DNA of 64,000 nt from CBDCGJ01 sp965238305. Lineage in GTDB: Bacteria; Pseudomonadota; Alphaproteobacteria; GCA-2731375. Of this stretch, positions 8,449-17,028 are shown piece after piece. The position numbers and the translations under genes were made by a program. The notes below the pieces were generated by a model that ran no database searches, had not been told where the DNA came from, and saw only the letters and a program-made list of their open reading frames with translations. The first letter of the stretch is position 1; the number at the start of each line of letters is the position of its first letter. The stretch is from assembly GCA_965238305.1 (NCBI GenBank), contig CBDEHK010000001.1, positions 3,100,001-3,164,000 on the forward strand, written 5' to 3'.

Positions 8449-9573
8449 TTAGGGGAATAGCGGTTGCTGCATTAAACCAGCCGTTTCCTCCAAACCAAAC
8501 ATCACATTCATATTCTGGACCGCCGCGCCTGATGCGCCCTTGACCAGATTATCGATGGCGCAAAGAACAATGGCGCGACCGGGGATGCGATCTTCAAAGA
8601 CGCTCAACAATGCCATATTCGAACCGCGTACGTGGCGAGTTGCCGGCGATCCGCCTGGCCCCAATACCCGAATGAACGGTTCGTCAAAATAGACTTCGTT
8701 CAGGTGATTGCGTAAATCATCCGCACTTACACCTTCTTTCAGGCGGACATAGTTTGTCGTCAGTATTCCTCGGTTCATCGGCGCCAAATGTGGGGTGAAG
8801 CTGACCAGTAAATCTTTGCCCGCGATTTTCGACAATTCTTGTTCGATCTCCGGACCGTGACGATGACTGGCGATGTTATATGCGTGCAACCCTTCGCTAA
8901 TTTCGCTATGCAGCATCCCTTCTTTGGGGGAGCGACCGGCCCCGGTAACACCGGACTTTGCATCGATCAGAATTTCCTCTGCGTCGATCATATCGGCTTT
9001 CAATAACGGTACCAACGGGATCAAGGCACTGGTCGGATAACAACCCGGGCAAGCGACCAAACGCGCAGCGGCGATTTGCTCACGATAAAATTCCGTCAAA
9101 CCATAGACGGCTTCGCCTTGAAGATGCGGTGCGTAGTGCTGATGACCATACCACTCGGCATAGGTATCAACGTTCTCCAAGCGGAAATCGGCGGACAGAT
9201 CGATTACCTTTGGTGTGTTCTGAATGGCGGAGGCAAGATCGCCTTCGGTCTCCCGCATCATCTCATCAACCAAAGAATGCTGCGTGGTATGAAGAATGCC
9301 AGAAATAATCTCTTGGGTTGTGCCATGCGGCAAGCCACAGAAAACAACATCCAGCTCAACCCCGGCCCATTCCACTTCTTCGACCGCCATCAAGTCCGGC
9401 AGCTCCAGGCCGGCCAAATGTGGGTACACATCCGCAAAAGCCAAGCCAGCGCGTCGGTCGGCGGTCAACAGCACTAAGTCTGCATTCGGATGCCCAGCTA
9501 ACAGGCGGACGAGTTCCGCGCCTGTATAACCGCTGGCACCTAAGATACCGATCCTGATTTTTTCGCTACTCAT
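8449..9573 (-). CDS. argC: N-acetyl-gamma-glutamyl-phosphate reductase
   Basis: NADPH-dependent reduction of N-acetylglutamyl phosphate to the semialdehyde, third step of arginine synthesis. The 374-residue protein has an N-terminal nucleotide-binding motif (GILGASGYTGAELVRLL), the GLPHGTTQE segment and the catalytic cysteine in VACPGCYPTSAL. DAKSGVTGAGRSP and the histidine-containing HRHGPEIEQEL are also typical. Length is slightly above the usual 340-350 because of an insert around residues 95-115 (TTQHSLVDEMMRETEGDL). It is probably monocistronic; rpsI is upstream beyond the HD-GYP gene. Confidence 0.96.
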   Translation of the reverse strand: MSSEKIRIGILGASGYTGAELVRLLAGHPNADLVLLTADRRAGLAFADVYPHLAGLELPDLMAVEEVEWAGVELDVVFCGLPHGTTQEIISGILHTTQHSLVDEMMRETEGDLASAIQNTPKVIDLSADFRLENVDTYAEWYGHQHYAPHLQGEAVYGLTEFYREQIAAARLVACPGCYPTSALIPLVPLLKADMIDAEEILIDAKSGVTGAGRSPKEGMLHSEISEGLHAYNIASHRHGPEIEQELSKIAGKDLLVSFTPHLAPMNRGILTTNYVRLKEGVSADDLRNHLNEVYFDEPFIRVLGPGGSPATRHVRGSNMALLSVFEDRIPGRAIVLCAIDNLVKGASGAAVQNMNVMFGLEETAGLMQQPLFP

Positions 9574-9665
9574 GGCACTATTCCTTTGCCCATTTCCATG
9601 GCCCGCTTTTACTGTAACTTAATTGGCTTTCCAAGCGGGGAAAAGAAAGCTGAAGACAAAAATGA

Positions 9666-9693
9666 AAAAAGACGGCAGGCGCGCCGTCTTTTT
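9666..9693 (-). terminator. Intrinsic terminator after the HD-GYP gene
   Basis: An 11 bp perfect stem (AAAAAGACGGC paired with GCCGTCTTTTT) with a 6-base loop lies 22 bp beyond the stop of the response-regulator gene. It is flanked by A and T tracts on either side, so it could work in both directions. It separates that gene from argC. Confidence 0.85.
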
Positions 9694-9714
9694 CGATTTT
9701 GAATTTGGGTGGCG

Positions 9715-10800
9715 CTACCCAAGCACGTCCGGATCATCATATTCCGATCGAATACGTGCGACGTCGTCGATAATCTCGTTAAAGTGCCATACCAGTGTTG
9801 GGTCGAAATGTGTGCCCGAGCTCTCATTTATAAAATTCAAGGTATCCCGGATCGTCCATGCAGTTTTGTAGACCCGGGGCGACGTCAGTGCGTCAAACAC
9901 ATCTGCCAAAGCACAGATCCGACCGGCCACTGGGATATCTTCACCGGCCAGTCCCTGCGGGTAACCGGTGCCGTCCCATTTTTCGTGATGACTAAGCGCG
10001 ATATCGCGAGCCAAACTCATCACTTCTGATTCATGCTCGCCCAAGATATCCGCACCGATAGTGGTGTGATGCCGCATAATATCAAGCTCGTCACTCGTAA
10101 GTTTACCCGGCTTCAGCAAGATACGATCCGGAATACCTATCTTGCCCACATCATGCATCGGGCTGGCATATAGCAACAATTCGCAGAAATGAGTTTCATA
10201 TCCAGCGGCGGCGCCGAGAAGTTGGCAATATTTGCTCATTCGGATGACATGCATGCCGGTTTCATTGTCACGATATTCACCGGCTCGTCCCAACCGCCGA
10301 ACGATATCCAATTGGGTTTCTTTCAGTTGCGTGGTCCGTTCACGCACCCGATCTTCCAATTGTTCATTCTGCCGCTGCCGTTCGTTATAGAGCAGCTTGA
10401 CCTGCAACATGTTTTCAATCCGCGTTAACACTTCTGCACTGTCAAAGGGTTTGGTGATATAGTCTTTGGCACCACGTTCCAGTGCCCGCAATCGGGTATC
10501 ACGGTCTTTCTGCGCGGTAAGCACTAATATAGGCAAATAGTCGTCGCCCGCCGCCTCTTCCAACATTTCCATGACTTTGAAACCGTCCAAATGAGGCATT
10601 CGAACATCGAGCAGGATCAAGTCAAAAAAATGCTCTTTGTAGAGTGCCAATACGGTTCGCGGATCGGTCGTTGAAAAGACATTCTTATAGCCTGCAATCT
10701 CCAGCATCATCTCCAGCAACTCAACATTGGCGGCCTGATCGTCGACGATCAGAACCTTCGAATTCAAAGCTGCATCTTTCATGGCGTTCGATTTGAGCAT
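9715..10800 (-). CDS. Response regulator with HD-GYP cyclic-di-GMP phosphodiesterase domain (RpfG-like)
   Basis: A 361-residue cytoplasmic protein. Residues about 14-130 form a CheY receiver with the acidic pocket (KVLIVDDQAAN), the phospho-acceptor Asp in LILLDVRMPHLDG and the conserved Lys in DYITKPFD. A coiled linker (NERQRQNEQLEDRVRERTTQLKE region) leads to an HD-GYP domain with MHDVGKIGIPDRILLKPGKL and HHEKWDGTGYPQGLAG. The HD residues and the GYP triplet are intact, so c-di-GMP hydrolysis is expected. No cognate histidine kinase is adjacent. An alternative start at the internal Met (10782) cannot be excluded. Confidence 0.93.
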   Translation of the reverse strand: MLKSNAMKDAALNSKVLIVDDQAANVELLEMMLEIAGYKNVFSTTDPRTVLALYKEHFFDLILLDVRMPHLDGFKVMEMLEEAAGDDYLPILVLTAQKDRDTRLRALERGAKDYITKPFDSAEVLTRIENMLQVKLLYNERQRQNEQLEDRVRERTTQLKETQLDIVRRLGRAGEYRDNETGMHVIRMSKYCQLLGAAAGYETHFCELLLYASPMHDVGKIGIPDRILLKPGKLTSDELDIMRHHTTIGADILGEHESEVMSLARDIALSHHEKWDGTGYPQGLAGEDIPVAGRICALADVFDALTSPRVYKTAWTIRDTLNFINESSGTHFDPTLVWHFNEIIDDVARIRSEYDDPDVLG

Positions 10801-10876
10801 GACGGCGATTAACTGCTTTCAAGCTAGCTGGAGTATTATGGCAAGTTTATGAGAAGCTTCATCCTTTACCAAACAA

Positions 10877-10908
10877 AAATGGGGGACAAGATCACTTGTC
10901 CCCCATTT
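10877..10908 (-). terminator. Intrinsic terminator of rplM-rpsI
   Basis: A 14 bp perfect inverted repeat (AAATGGGGGACAAG / CTTGTCCCCCATTT) with a 4-base loop lies 22 bp after the rpsI stop. On the minus strand it is followed by a T-rich stretch (ATTTTTGTTTGG), the form of a strong rho-independent terminator. Confidence 0.9.
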
Positions 10909-10930
10909 AGGCACATATATGTGGATCTTG

Positions 10931-11419
10931 TTAACGCTTCGAGAACTGGAAACTACGGCGCGCCTTACGTCGGCCATATTTTTTACGTTCAACAACACGT
11001 GCGTCTCGGGTCAGGAAACCACCCTTTTTAAGGACCGCCCGCAGACCTGGTTCGTAATTGAGTAGGGCACGGGAAATGCCGTGACGAACCGCCCCGGCTT
11101 GACCGCTTAGTCCGCCACCCTTGACGGTTGCGATGACGTCAAACTGATTCAGTCGCTCGCTAACCACAAATGGTTGGTTCAGAATCATACGTAATACAGG
11201 ACGGGCGAAATAAACTTCCAGCTCACGACCATTGACGATAACTCTACCAGCACCAGGCTTCAACCAAACGCGTGCAACCGCATCTTTCCGTTTCCCGGTT
11301 GCATAAGCACGACCCAAATCGTCAATTTTCGGCTGCGGAGCTTCCGCCTCCGCCTCAACGGCACCTTCTGTAGCCAGATCCTTCAGATCTTCCAGAGAGG
11401 TAATTGTTTGTTCGCTCAT
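10931..11419 (-). CDS. rpsI: 30S ribosomal protein S9
   Basis: Structural protein of the small ribosomal subunit head. The 162-residue chain has an acidic N-terminal extension (about 35 residues, EDLKDLATEGAVEAEAEAPQP), common in alphaproteobacterial S9. The conserved core follows: GRAYATGKRKDAVARVWLKPG, GGGLSGQAGAVRHGISRAL, and the basic tail KYGRRKARRSFQFSKR that reaches the P site. Its start overlaps the rplM stop (ATGA, 11416-11419), the standard coupled rplM-rpsI arrangement. Confidence 0.98.
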   Translation of the reverse strand: MSEQTITSLEDLKDLATEGAVEAEAEAPQPKIDDLGRAYATGKRKDAVARVWLKPGAGRVIVNGRELEVYFARPVLRMILNQPFVVSERLNQFDVIATVKGGGLSGQAGAVRHGISRALLNYEPGLRAVLKKGGFLTRDARVVERKKYGRRKARRSFQFSKR

Positions 11420-11886
11420 GCTTTAGCGCTCCTCTTATTCTTTACATTCATCGACGCCACATCCAGCACTTCGGGTTGCTGCGCCTCATGAGGATGTTCT
11501 GCACCGGCATAAACCCGAAGTTTGCGTAATACTTCGCGGCCCAAGGGGCCTTTAGGCACCATGCGTTGAATTGCTTTTTCGACAACTCGCTCCGGGTGAT
11601 TGCCATCCAATATCTTGTCGGCAGTACGGCTTTTAATACCGCCCGGATAACCAGTATGCCAATAGTAGGTCTTCTGTTCACGTTTCCGACCGGTCAGGGC
11701 TATTTTGTCAGCATTAATTATGACAACATGGTCGCCGCAATCCATTGAGGGCGTGAACATCGGTTTGTGTTTGCCGCGCAGGCGGTCCGCTACAATCGCT
11801 GCTAAGCGACCAAGAACCACGCCGTCCGCGTCGATTAACAACCACTTGCGATCGATATCGCCTGGTTTAGCGGAATAAGTATTCAT
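11416..11886 (-). CDS. rplM: 50S ribosomal protein L13
   Basis: Large-subunit assembly protein of 156 residues. Visible signatures are RKWLLIDADGVVLGRLAAIVADRLRGKHKP, VIINADKIALTGRK and RMVPKGPLGREVLRKLRVYAG. It is the first gene of the rplM-rpsI operon. The 5' leader is about 95 nt and contains a terminator-like hairpin (separate entry), so expression may be controlled in the leader. Confidence 0.98.
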   Translation of the reverse strand: MNTYSAKPGDIDRKWLLIDADGVVLGRLAAIVADRLRGKHKPMFTPSMDCGDHVVIINADKIALTGRKREQKTYYWHTGYPGGIKSRTADKILDGNHPERVVEKAIQRMVPKGPLGREVLRKLRVYAGAEHPHEAQQPEVLDVASMNVKNKRSAKA

Positions 11887-11944
11887 CGTTTTCTTCCAGT
11901 TTCAGCCTTGCGTCCGCATCTAAAATGCGTGAATTTCAGGACTT

Positions 11945-11975
11945 GCAATCAAAAAGGGCCGCACAAAGCGGCTCT
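11945..11975 (-). promoter_or_regulatory. Terminator-like hairpin in the rplM leader
   Basis: On the minus strand, AGAGCCGC pairs with GCGGCCCT (8 bp with one G-U pair) across a 5-base loop and is followed at once by TTTTTGATTG. This has the form of an intrinsic terminator, yet it lies about 60 nt before the rplM start and just after the best promoter match. It may be an attenuator in the leader; termination of read-through from further upstream is the alternative. Confidence 0.55.
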
Positions 11976-11986
11976 GAACGGCGCGC

Positions 11987-12014
11987 AGTATGTCAGAATA
12001 AAATATTCCGTCAA
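11987..12014 (-). promoter_or_regulatory. Candidate housekeeping promoter for rplM-rpsI
   Basis: Minus-strand TTGACG (12014-12009), a 16-base A/T-rich spacer and CATACT (11992-11987) form a plausible sigma-70 promoter, which would start transcription near 11980, directly before the leader hairpin. The match is moderate at the -10 element. Confidence 0.45.
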
Positions 12015-12050
12015 CTAGTTTTTTCTGTTTATTTTCAGGGCTCTAGTTTA

Positions 12051-12066
12051 CGCTATTATAATAGCG
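12051..12066. repeat. Perfect 16 bp palindrome upstream of rplM
   Basis: CGCTATTATAATAGCG is an uninterrupted self-complementary sequence between the rplM promoter region and the small gene at 12174-12404. The centre contains TATAAT, so it may be an operator overlapping a -10 element, or a chance A/T palindrome. The remaining part of 11887-12173 shows no other structure apart from the listed promoter and hairpin. Confidence 0.4.
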
Positions 12067-12173
12067 CATTGTCAAACCGTCAACGAGCTGGGATCGAACA
12101 CGTACCGGTCACGTGCGCGACGGCCTCTACTGAACTATCCGAATAAAGCCAATATTTGCCGACGACATCATCG

Positions 12174-12404
12174 TCATGCCACAAAGGCGAATTGCCGGGC
12201 GAATTCTGATTTCGCCAGGAAGCGCGTATCGCTGCCATCCCGCATGCCGTCAATCTTGCAACTGTAGCGCACATGCGGGATACCGGTTGTGTCATCACCG
12301 ACCCACTGCACAATAGCCCGCTCGACAAGATTATATTCACGGCACCGTTGATATTCCGCGCCTGTGACGATTTCATTCTGTTTATTGATCTTAAAAAATA
12401 ACAT
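12174..12404 (-). CDS. Small hypothetical protein
   Basis: A 76-residue cytoplasmic protein beginning MLFFKINKQNEIVTGAEYQR, with mixed charge and one strand-rich region (HVRYSCKIDGMRDGSDTRFL). The start at 12404 is chosen because TTTGGAG lies 7 bases before it; the frame continues upstream to 12479 without such a site. An overlapping frame (12080-12424) exists but is low in plausibility. I do not recognise the family. The closest neighbours are rplM downstream and malonyl-CoA decarboxylase on the other side. Confidence 0.55.
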   Translation of the reverse strand: MLFFKINKQNEIVTGAEYQRCREYNLVERAIVQWVGDDTTGIPHVRYSCKIDGMRDGSDTRFLAKSEFARQFAFVA

Positions 12405-12534
12405 GTCAGGCTCCAAATGCGCATACTTGAAATTCTCGGTGCCCAACAATATTTGGCACTCTAGGAAATTATTCCACATATATATTGTGCAATATCAACA
12501 TGTTAATTAAACTTAGTGAATTCATCGTTAAGAT

Positions 12535-13935
12535 TTAACGAACCATGCGCTGAATAGCGGACGCAGCCTTTATCTCTCCGTTTAGAGCATAAGCTTCGTG
12601 GTTTTGGTCAATATCATTTAGCTTATAAAGATAATTGACCATAAGTCCCGCCGACTGTTGCAAACCGTCTATCGACAAGTTTCCTCGAAGATTAATCCTC
12701 TCTAACCGAGCGCCGTTCGTGAGATGGAAATGGGCGACCGGATCCAAGGCGCGTCGACCTCTTTTTGCTTGCAGGAGATAATGGCCGCAAAGACGTATAA
12801 GAATTGGCTCGACAAGCTTCGAAATTGTCTCATTGTCATACCAGTTCGGTTGCGCCAAAAGTCTGCGCAAGGGCGTCTCACCGACTTCAGTACTAGCGAT
12901 CGCATTCAGGGAAGCGACCTCTTCGGCTGTCAGGTAGGTATCAATTTTTCCCTTATCAATAACATTATCTAACCAGCCCACGTACCCTGGGACCGGGGAC
13001 AGCGTCGAATAGGTTTTTATGTTCGGGATATCCCGCGCCAGCTCACTCACCACTCGTTTGATCAGGAAATTACCAAAACTTACGCCAGCCAAACCGGGCT
13101 GGGCGTTCGAAATCGAATAGAAAATTGCCGTGTCGGCTTCGTCCGCGTTTAGCGGTGGCGTGTTCTCGTCCAACAAATCGTGGACATTACCGGCAATCCC
13201 TTTGACCAACGCCACTTCAACAAAAATCAAGGGTTCATCAGGCATCCGTGGATGAAAAAACGCAAAACAACGGCGGTCGGCATCCAGACGATCCTTCAAA
13301 TCATCCCATGACTTAATCGTATGAACGGCTTCATACGCTATTAGTTTCTCCAACAAAGCAGCAGAACTTTCCCAGGTGATTTGCCGCAATTCGAGAAAGC
13401 CAATATCGAACCACGAAGCCAATAAATCTTTCAAGTCGGCCTCCAAGGGTCGGTAAATTTTGTTTTCGCGGACGAGATCCAGAATATCAGTCCGCATGTC
13501 GACAAGAAATTTCACCCCCTCGGGCAGGGCATTAAACTGCCGTAACAAAGTGACACGCCTGGGCTCCAGCGCCATTCGTAATTCCCGCGCCGCAACCTGT
13601 CTTTCGTCAGAACCGTTCGCCGATTGCATCGCCATCATCGCGATATCGAGACGGTGGTCATCGGCGCCATATTCTTCCGCTAGCAGGCGGAGAAACCTTG
13701 CGCGCCCCTCTTCGCTTAGTCCGAGATACATTTGACCGAGTTCGACGGCCCGAGCCCGAGCTGTCACCTCGCCACCTTTCAAATTCAGGCAGGCGTCAAT
13801 ATGGCCACGAATGCGCGGTAAATCGCGGTCCGGCAAATCGACTTTGACTTTGCGGACGTTGTCCGAACGCCGCCAAGCTTTTAGTAAGTGTCCAAATATG
13901 CCGATGGATCTGGATTTTTCTTCTACGTTGTTCAT
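12535..13935 (-). CDS. Malonyl-CoA decarboxylase
   Basis: Converts malonyl-CoA to acetyl-CoA and CO2. The 466-residue protein has the helical N-terminal half and a GNAT-like catalytic half typical of the MCD family, with ITWESSAALLEKLIAYEAVH, CFAFFHPRMPDEPLIFVEVAL, the conserved FYSISNAQPGLAGVSFGNFLIK and STLSPVPGYVGWL, and a C-terminal HFHLTNGARLERIN block carrying the conserved histidine. No malonyl-CoA synthetase or transporter gene is adjacent, so it may serve malonyl-CoA turnover rather than a dedicated malonate pathway. It lies 48 bp downstream of nnrDE-amidase on the same strand and may be in that transcript. Confidence 0.95.
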   Translation of the reverse strand: MNNVEEKSRSIGIFGHLLKAWRRSDNVRKVKVDLPDRDLPRIRGHIDACLNLKGGEVTARARAVELGQMYLGLSEEGRARFLRLLAEEYGADDHRLDIAMMAMQSANGSDERQVAARELRMALEPRRVTLLRQFNALPEGVKFLVDMRTDILDLVRENKIYRPLEADLKDLLASWFDIGFLELRQITWESSAALLEKLIAYEAVHTIKSWDDLKDRLDADRRCFAFFHPRMPDEPLIFVEVALVKGIAGNVHDLLDENTPPLNADEADTAIFYSISNAQPGLAGVSFGNFLIKRVVSELARDIPNIKTYSTLSPVPGYVGWLDNVIDKGKIDTYLTAEEVASLNAIASTEVGETPLRRLLAQPNWYDNETISKLVEPILIRLCGHYLLQAKRGRRALDPVAHFHLTNGARLERINLRGNLSIDGLQQSAGLMVNYLYKLNDIDQNHEAYALNGEIKAASAIQRMVR

Positions 13936-13983
13936 AGGCCATAAATGACGTTGATCGACTGAATTTACAAGCGTCTCGAGAGG

Positions 13984-15444
13984 CTAGCTCATTAGAGCCA
14001 ACTGCGACAAAACCAACGGCACCGCTTCGCTTATATCCTCCGCGATCAAACCTGGGCCAAATGCGTTAGCTGAGGCACCGTGAATCCAAACCGCTGCGCA
14101 GGCGGCTTCGAAAGCTGGCATCTGTTGTGCCAAAAGCCCAGTGCAAAATCCCGCTAATACATCGCCGGACCCAGCGGTCGCCAGCCAAGCCGGCGCGCTT
14201 GTATTAATCGCAGTTCGCCCATCCGGTGCCGCAATGACCGTATCCGCTCCCTTCAATATGATAACCGCATTTGCCTTTGCCGACGCTAATTTTGCCCGCT
14301 TCAATTTATCGCCCTCAATATCGAACAATCTGGAAAACTCACCTTCATGCGGTGTCATGATACATGGGCACTTTATTCGCTCGAAAAGCCGATTTGGATT
14401 ATTTGCGAAAACCGTCAATGCGTCGGCATCCAACACGACTGATTTTTTCAACTTCAGGGCTTTTTCAACGAACGACCTTGTCGAACGTCCGACCCCGGCG
14501 CCAGGACCCAATAAGAGAGCATTTCGACGCCGATCTTTAATTATATCGAAAAATTCCGCGTTATTTTTGAAGGCTTCGATCATGACCGCCGTCAGCTGCG
14601 TGGCATTTTCATTTACTGCGTTCGCGGGTGAAGCGACTGTGACAAGGCCGCCGCCAATACGCAAGGCCGCGCGCGCAGCTAGTCGCGCTGCCCCCGTTTT
14701 TGCACGCGGCCCACTTAGTATCACGGCATGTCCGCGCTGATATTTGTGCGTATCCCATACGGGCCAGGGAAAGTCCGCTAGCCACAAATCGGGATGGTTT
14801 TCGTGAATGCTGGGTTCAATTTCGGTAAGGACATCCGCCGGAATGCCGATATCAATCACGCGTAATTCACCACAATATTGCCGGCCCGGGAAAAGCAGAT
14901 GGCCCGGTTTCGGCCGAAAAAATGTTACCGTCATAGCCGCCTTGCTTGCGACCCCGCGAATATTTCCACTATTGCCGTCGACGCCGGATGGAACATCAAC
15001 AGCGACGACTGGATTGCCCAATTGCGCGACTTTTGTAAGCGCGTCGGCGACAAGGCCAGTTACTGGTCGGCCCAATCCAGCGCCAAAAACAGCATCGATG
15101 ATCAAAATGTCTTTGTCGATCAAATCAGGGCTCAATGGATGGATTTTACCCCGCCATTTCCCAGCCATTAATTGAGCGTCGCCGGCTAACTTTTTCTTCT
15201 CTCCAAACAATGCGACTTTCGTTTGAACACCGGCATTTTTGAGATGACGGGCGATGACAAATCCGTCACCACCATTGTTTCCCGGTCCACATAATACCAG
15301 GCAGGATTTCGGTTTGAATTTCGCCTTAACAAGGTCTGCGACACCAGCCCCCGCGTTTTCCATTAGCGTCGATCCGGAAATCCCTCGTTCAATTGACACC
15401 TGATCGGCCTGATACATTTCCTCGACTGTCAGGACTTCGCACAT
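13984..15444 (-). CDS. nnrDE: Bifunctional NAD(P)HX epimerase / ADP-dependent NAD(P)HX dehydratase
   Basis: Repairs hydrated NADH and NADPH. The 486-residue fusion has an N-terminal YjeF_N epimerase domain (about 1-210, with CGPGNNGGDGFVIARHL and DAVFGAGLGRPVTG) and a C-terminal ribokinase-like dehydratase (about 225-480, with LLGPGAGVGRSTR, LDADALTVF, MTPHEGEFSRLF and the nucleotide-site TAGSGDVLAGFCTGLLAQ). In several alphaproteobacteria this gene stands next to glnB; here glnB is some 28 kb away. It starts 6 bp after the upstream amidase stop, so the two are probably co-transcribed. Confidence 0.95.
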   Translation of the reverse strand: MCEVLTVEEMYQADQVSIERGISGSTLMENAGAGVADLVKAKFKPKSCLVLCGPGNNGGDGFVIARHLKNAGVQTKVALFGEKKKLAGDAQLMAGKWRGKIHPLSPDLIDKDILIIDAVFGAGLGRPVTGLVADALTKVAQLGNPVVAVDVPSGVDGNSGNIRGVASKAAMTVTFFRPKPGHLLFPGRQYCGELRVIDIGIPADVLTEIEPSIHENHPDLWLADFPWPVWDTHKYQRGHAVILSGPRAKTGAARLAARAALRIGGGLVTVASPANAVNENATQLTAVMIEAFKNNAEFFDIIKDRRRNALLLGPGAGVGRSTRSFVEKALKLKKSVVLDADALTVFANNPNRLFERIKCPCIMTPHEGEFSRLFDIEGDKLKRAKLASAKANAVIILKGADTVIAAPDGRTAINTSAPAWLATAGSGDVLAGFCTGLLAQQMPAFEAACAAVWIHGASANAFGPGLIAEDISEAVPLVLSQLALMS

Positions 15445-15450
15445 CGGTGA

Positions 15451-16848
15451 TTAATCTAGATCCGGCCAGGACATTGGTCCGCGTGCTTCTTCATAGGCCG
15501 CGGCTGCTGCAAAAACGAGATCTTCTCGGAAATTTTCCGCGACAATATGCAAACCGACCGGCAAGCCGTCCGCCGTTGTTCCGCAACAAATAACAGCAGC
15601 TGGTTGCTGTGTCAGATTGAATGGATAGGTAAACGGTGTCCAATCGGTCCACTTGCCATCCGTATCTGCCAAATCGGGAAGCAATTGGCCCGCTTTGAAA
15701 GGCAACACGGCGAGCGCCGGCGTCAACAGAAGGTCAAATTTTTGATGATAATTACGCATCTTCAAACAAAGCTCGGTTCGTGCTGCCATCGCGGCGGTAT
15801 ATTCCGTCATGGTTATGTTTTTGCCAATCTCGACGACCTCTGCTAGGCCGGGATCAAGTTTTGCCATGTCGTCATCGCTCAGATGTCCCAAGGCACCGGC
15901 GGCGCCGGCAAACCAATGGGCTTCGAATACTTCGATTGGATCATCAAATCCTGGATCGCAGTCTTCGACATCGGCGCCAAGATCTTCGAATACTTCCGCC
16001 GCTTTTTGCACCAAACTTGTTATCTTTGGGTCGACCCGAGCATACCCAAGGGTCAAACTCATTCCAATCTTCAAGTCAGTGACACCCTCGTTCAGGTACC
16101 TGGTCCAATCGATCTTATGATACGGCAATGCGGTCCAGTCGCGATGATCAGGTTCGCTCATTACATTCGCCATAACCGCGCCGTCGCGCACGGTTCGTGC
16201 CATAGGTCCGCCATGGGACAACGAACGCATGGCGCTTTCCGGGTACACCGGGACGCGGCCGAAGTTCATTTTGATGCCGAACAATCCAGTAAACCCGGCG
16301 GGAATTCGGATTGAGCCGCCGCCATCAGACCCAGTTGCCAATGTCCCCATCCCGGCGACCAAACTGGCCGCTGCACCACCAGACGATCCGCCGGGCGTAC
16401 AATCCAAATTCCAGGGATTACGGGTTATTCCTGTTAACGGACTATCAGTGACACTCTTCCAACCATATTCCGGTGTTGTGGTCTTCCCCAACAGAACTGC
16501 GCCATGTTCTTTGAGCCGGGCCACAAATGGTGCGTCAGTATCCCAGGGCCCGTCTGCATTCGACATAACAGAACCGGATCTTGTCGGCATCCCCTCGGTA
16601 AGCGCCAGATCTTTTATCGAAGTCGGAACACCATCCAAAATCCCGCAGGGCTCGTTCGCCAGCCACCTTGCTTCTGATTTTTTTGCGTGAAGCAGAGCTT
16701 GTTGTTCGTTTAGATGACAATACGCGTTGATCGCATCATTATGACGATGAATGCGTTCAAAAGCGGCTTTGGTCGCCTCAACTGGCGAAAATTTACCGTC
16801 GCGATAGCCGTTCAATAGCTCTGAGACGGAAAGGTAAGCTAGATCCAA
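15451..16848 (-). CDS. Amidase-signature hydrolase
   Basis: A 465-residue cytoplasmic hydrolase of the amidase signature family (Ser-cisSer-Lys). The triad lysine is in GVPTSIKDLALTEG, the glycine/serine-rich signature is GGSSGGAAASLVAGMGTLATGSDGGGSIRIPAGFTG, and the nucleophile Ser lies in GGGSIRIPA. Length is typical for AS amidases. It is not GatA, as no gatB or gatC is nearby. The gene is the first of a likely operon with nnrDE. Substrate unknown; a second, different amidase is at 20626-22077. Confidence 0.9.
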   Translation of the reverse strand: MDLAYLSVSELLNGYRDGKFSPVEATKAAFERIHRHNDAINAYCHLNEQQALLHAKKSEARWLANEPCGILDGVPTSIKDLALTEGMPTRSGSVMSNADGPWDTDAPFVARLKEHGAVLLGKTTTPEYGWKSVTDSPLTGITRNPWNLDCTPGGSSGGAAASLVAGMGTLATGSDGGGSIRIPAGFTGLFGIKMNFGRVPVYPESAMRSLSHGGPMARTVRDGAVMANVMSEPDHRDWTALPYHKIDWTRYLNEGVTDLKIGMSLTLGYARVDPKITSLVQKAAEVFEDLGADVEDCDPGFDDPIEVFEAHWFAGAAGALGHLSDDDMAKLDPGLAEVVEIGKNITMTEYTAAMAARTELCLKMRNYHQKFDLLLTPALAVLPFKAGQLLPDLADTDGKWTDWTPFTYPFNLTQQPAAVICCGTTADGLPVGLHIVAENFREDLVFAAAAAYEEARGPMSWPDLD

Positions 16849-17028
16849 TTTTTCTATCCTTGTTTAATTTCAAGAGTATCCCGTCGCTTTCAACAAAAAT
16901 GCAACAACTTAGTGGCCTTTATTCATTGATTGTATAAACAGAACTGACAATTGTGTAATATTACTACTATGATATAAAATGTTTGTCTTTCCGCATCACA
17001 AGTTGGGGTTTGTGTGGAGCAAAGTCGT

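Noticed and set aside
12080..12424. 114-codon minus-strand frame overlapping the small gene at 12174-12404
   Set aside because: No ribosome site at its start, while the other frame has TTTGGAG at the right distance from 12404.
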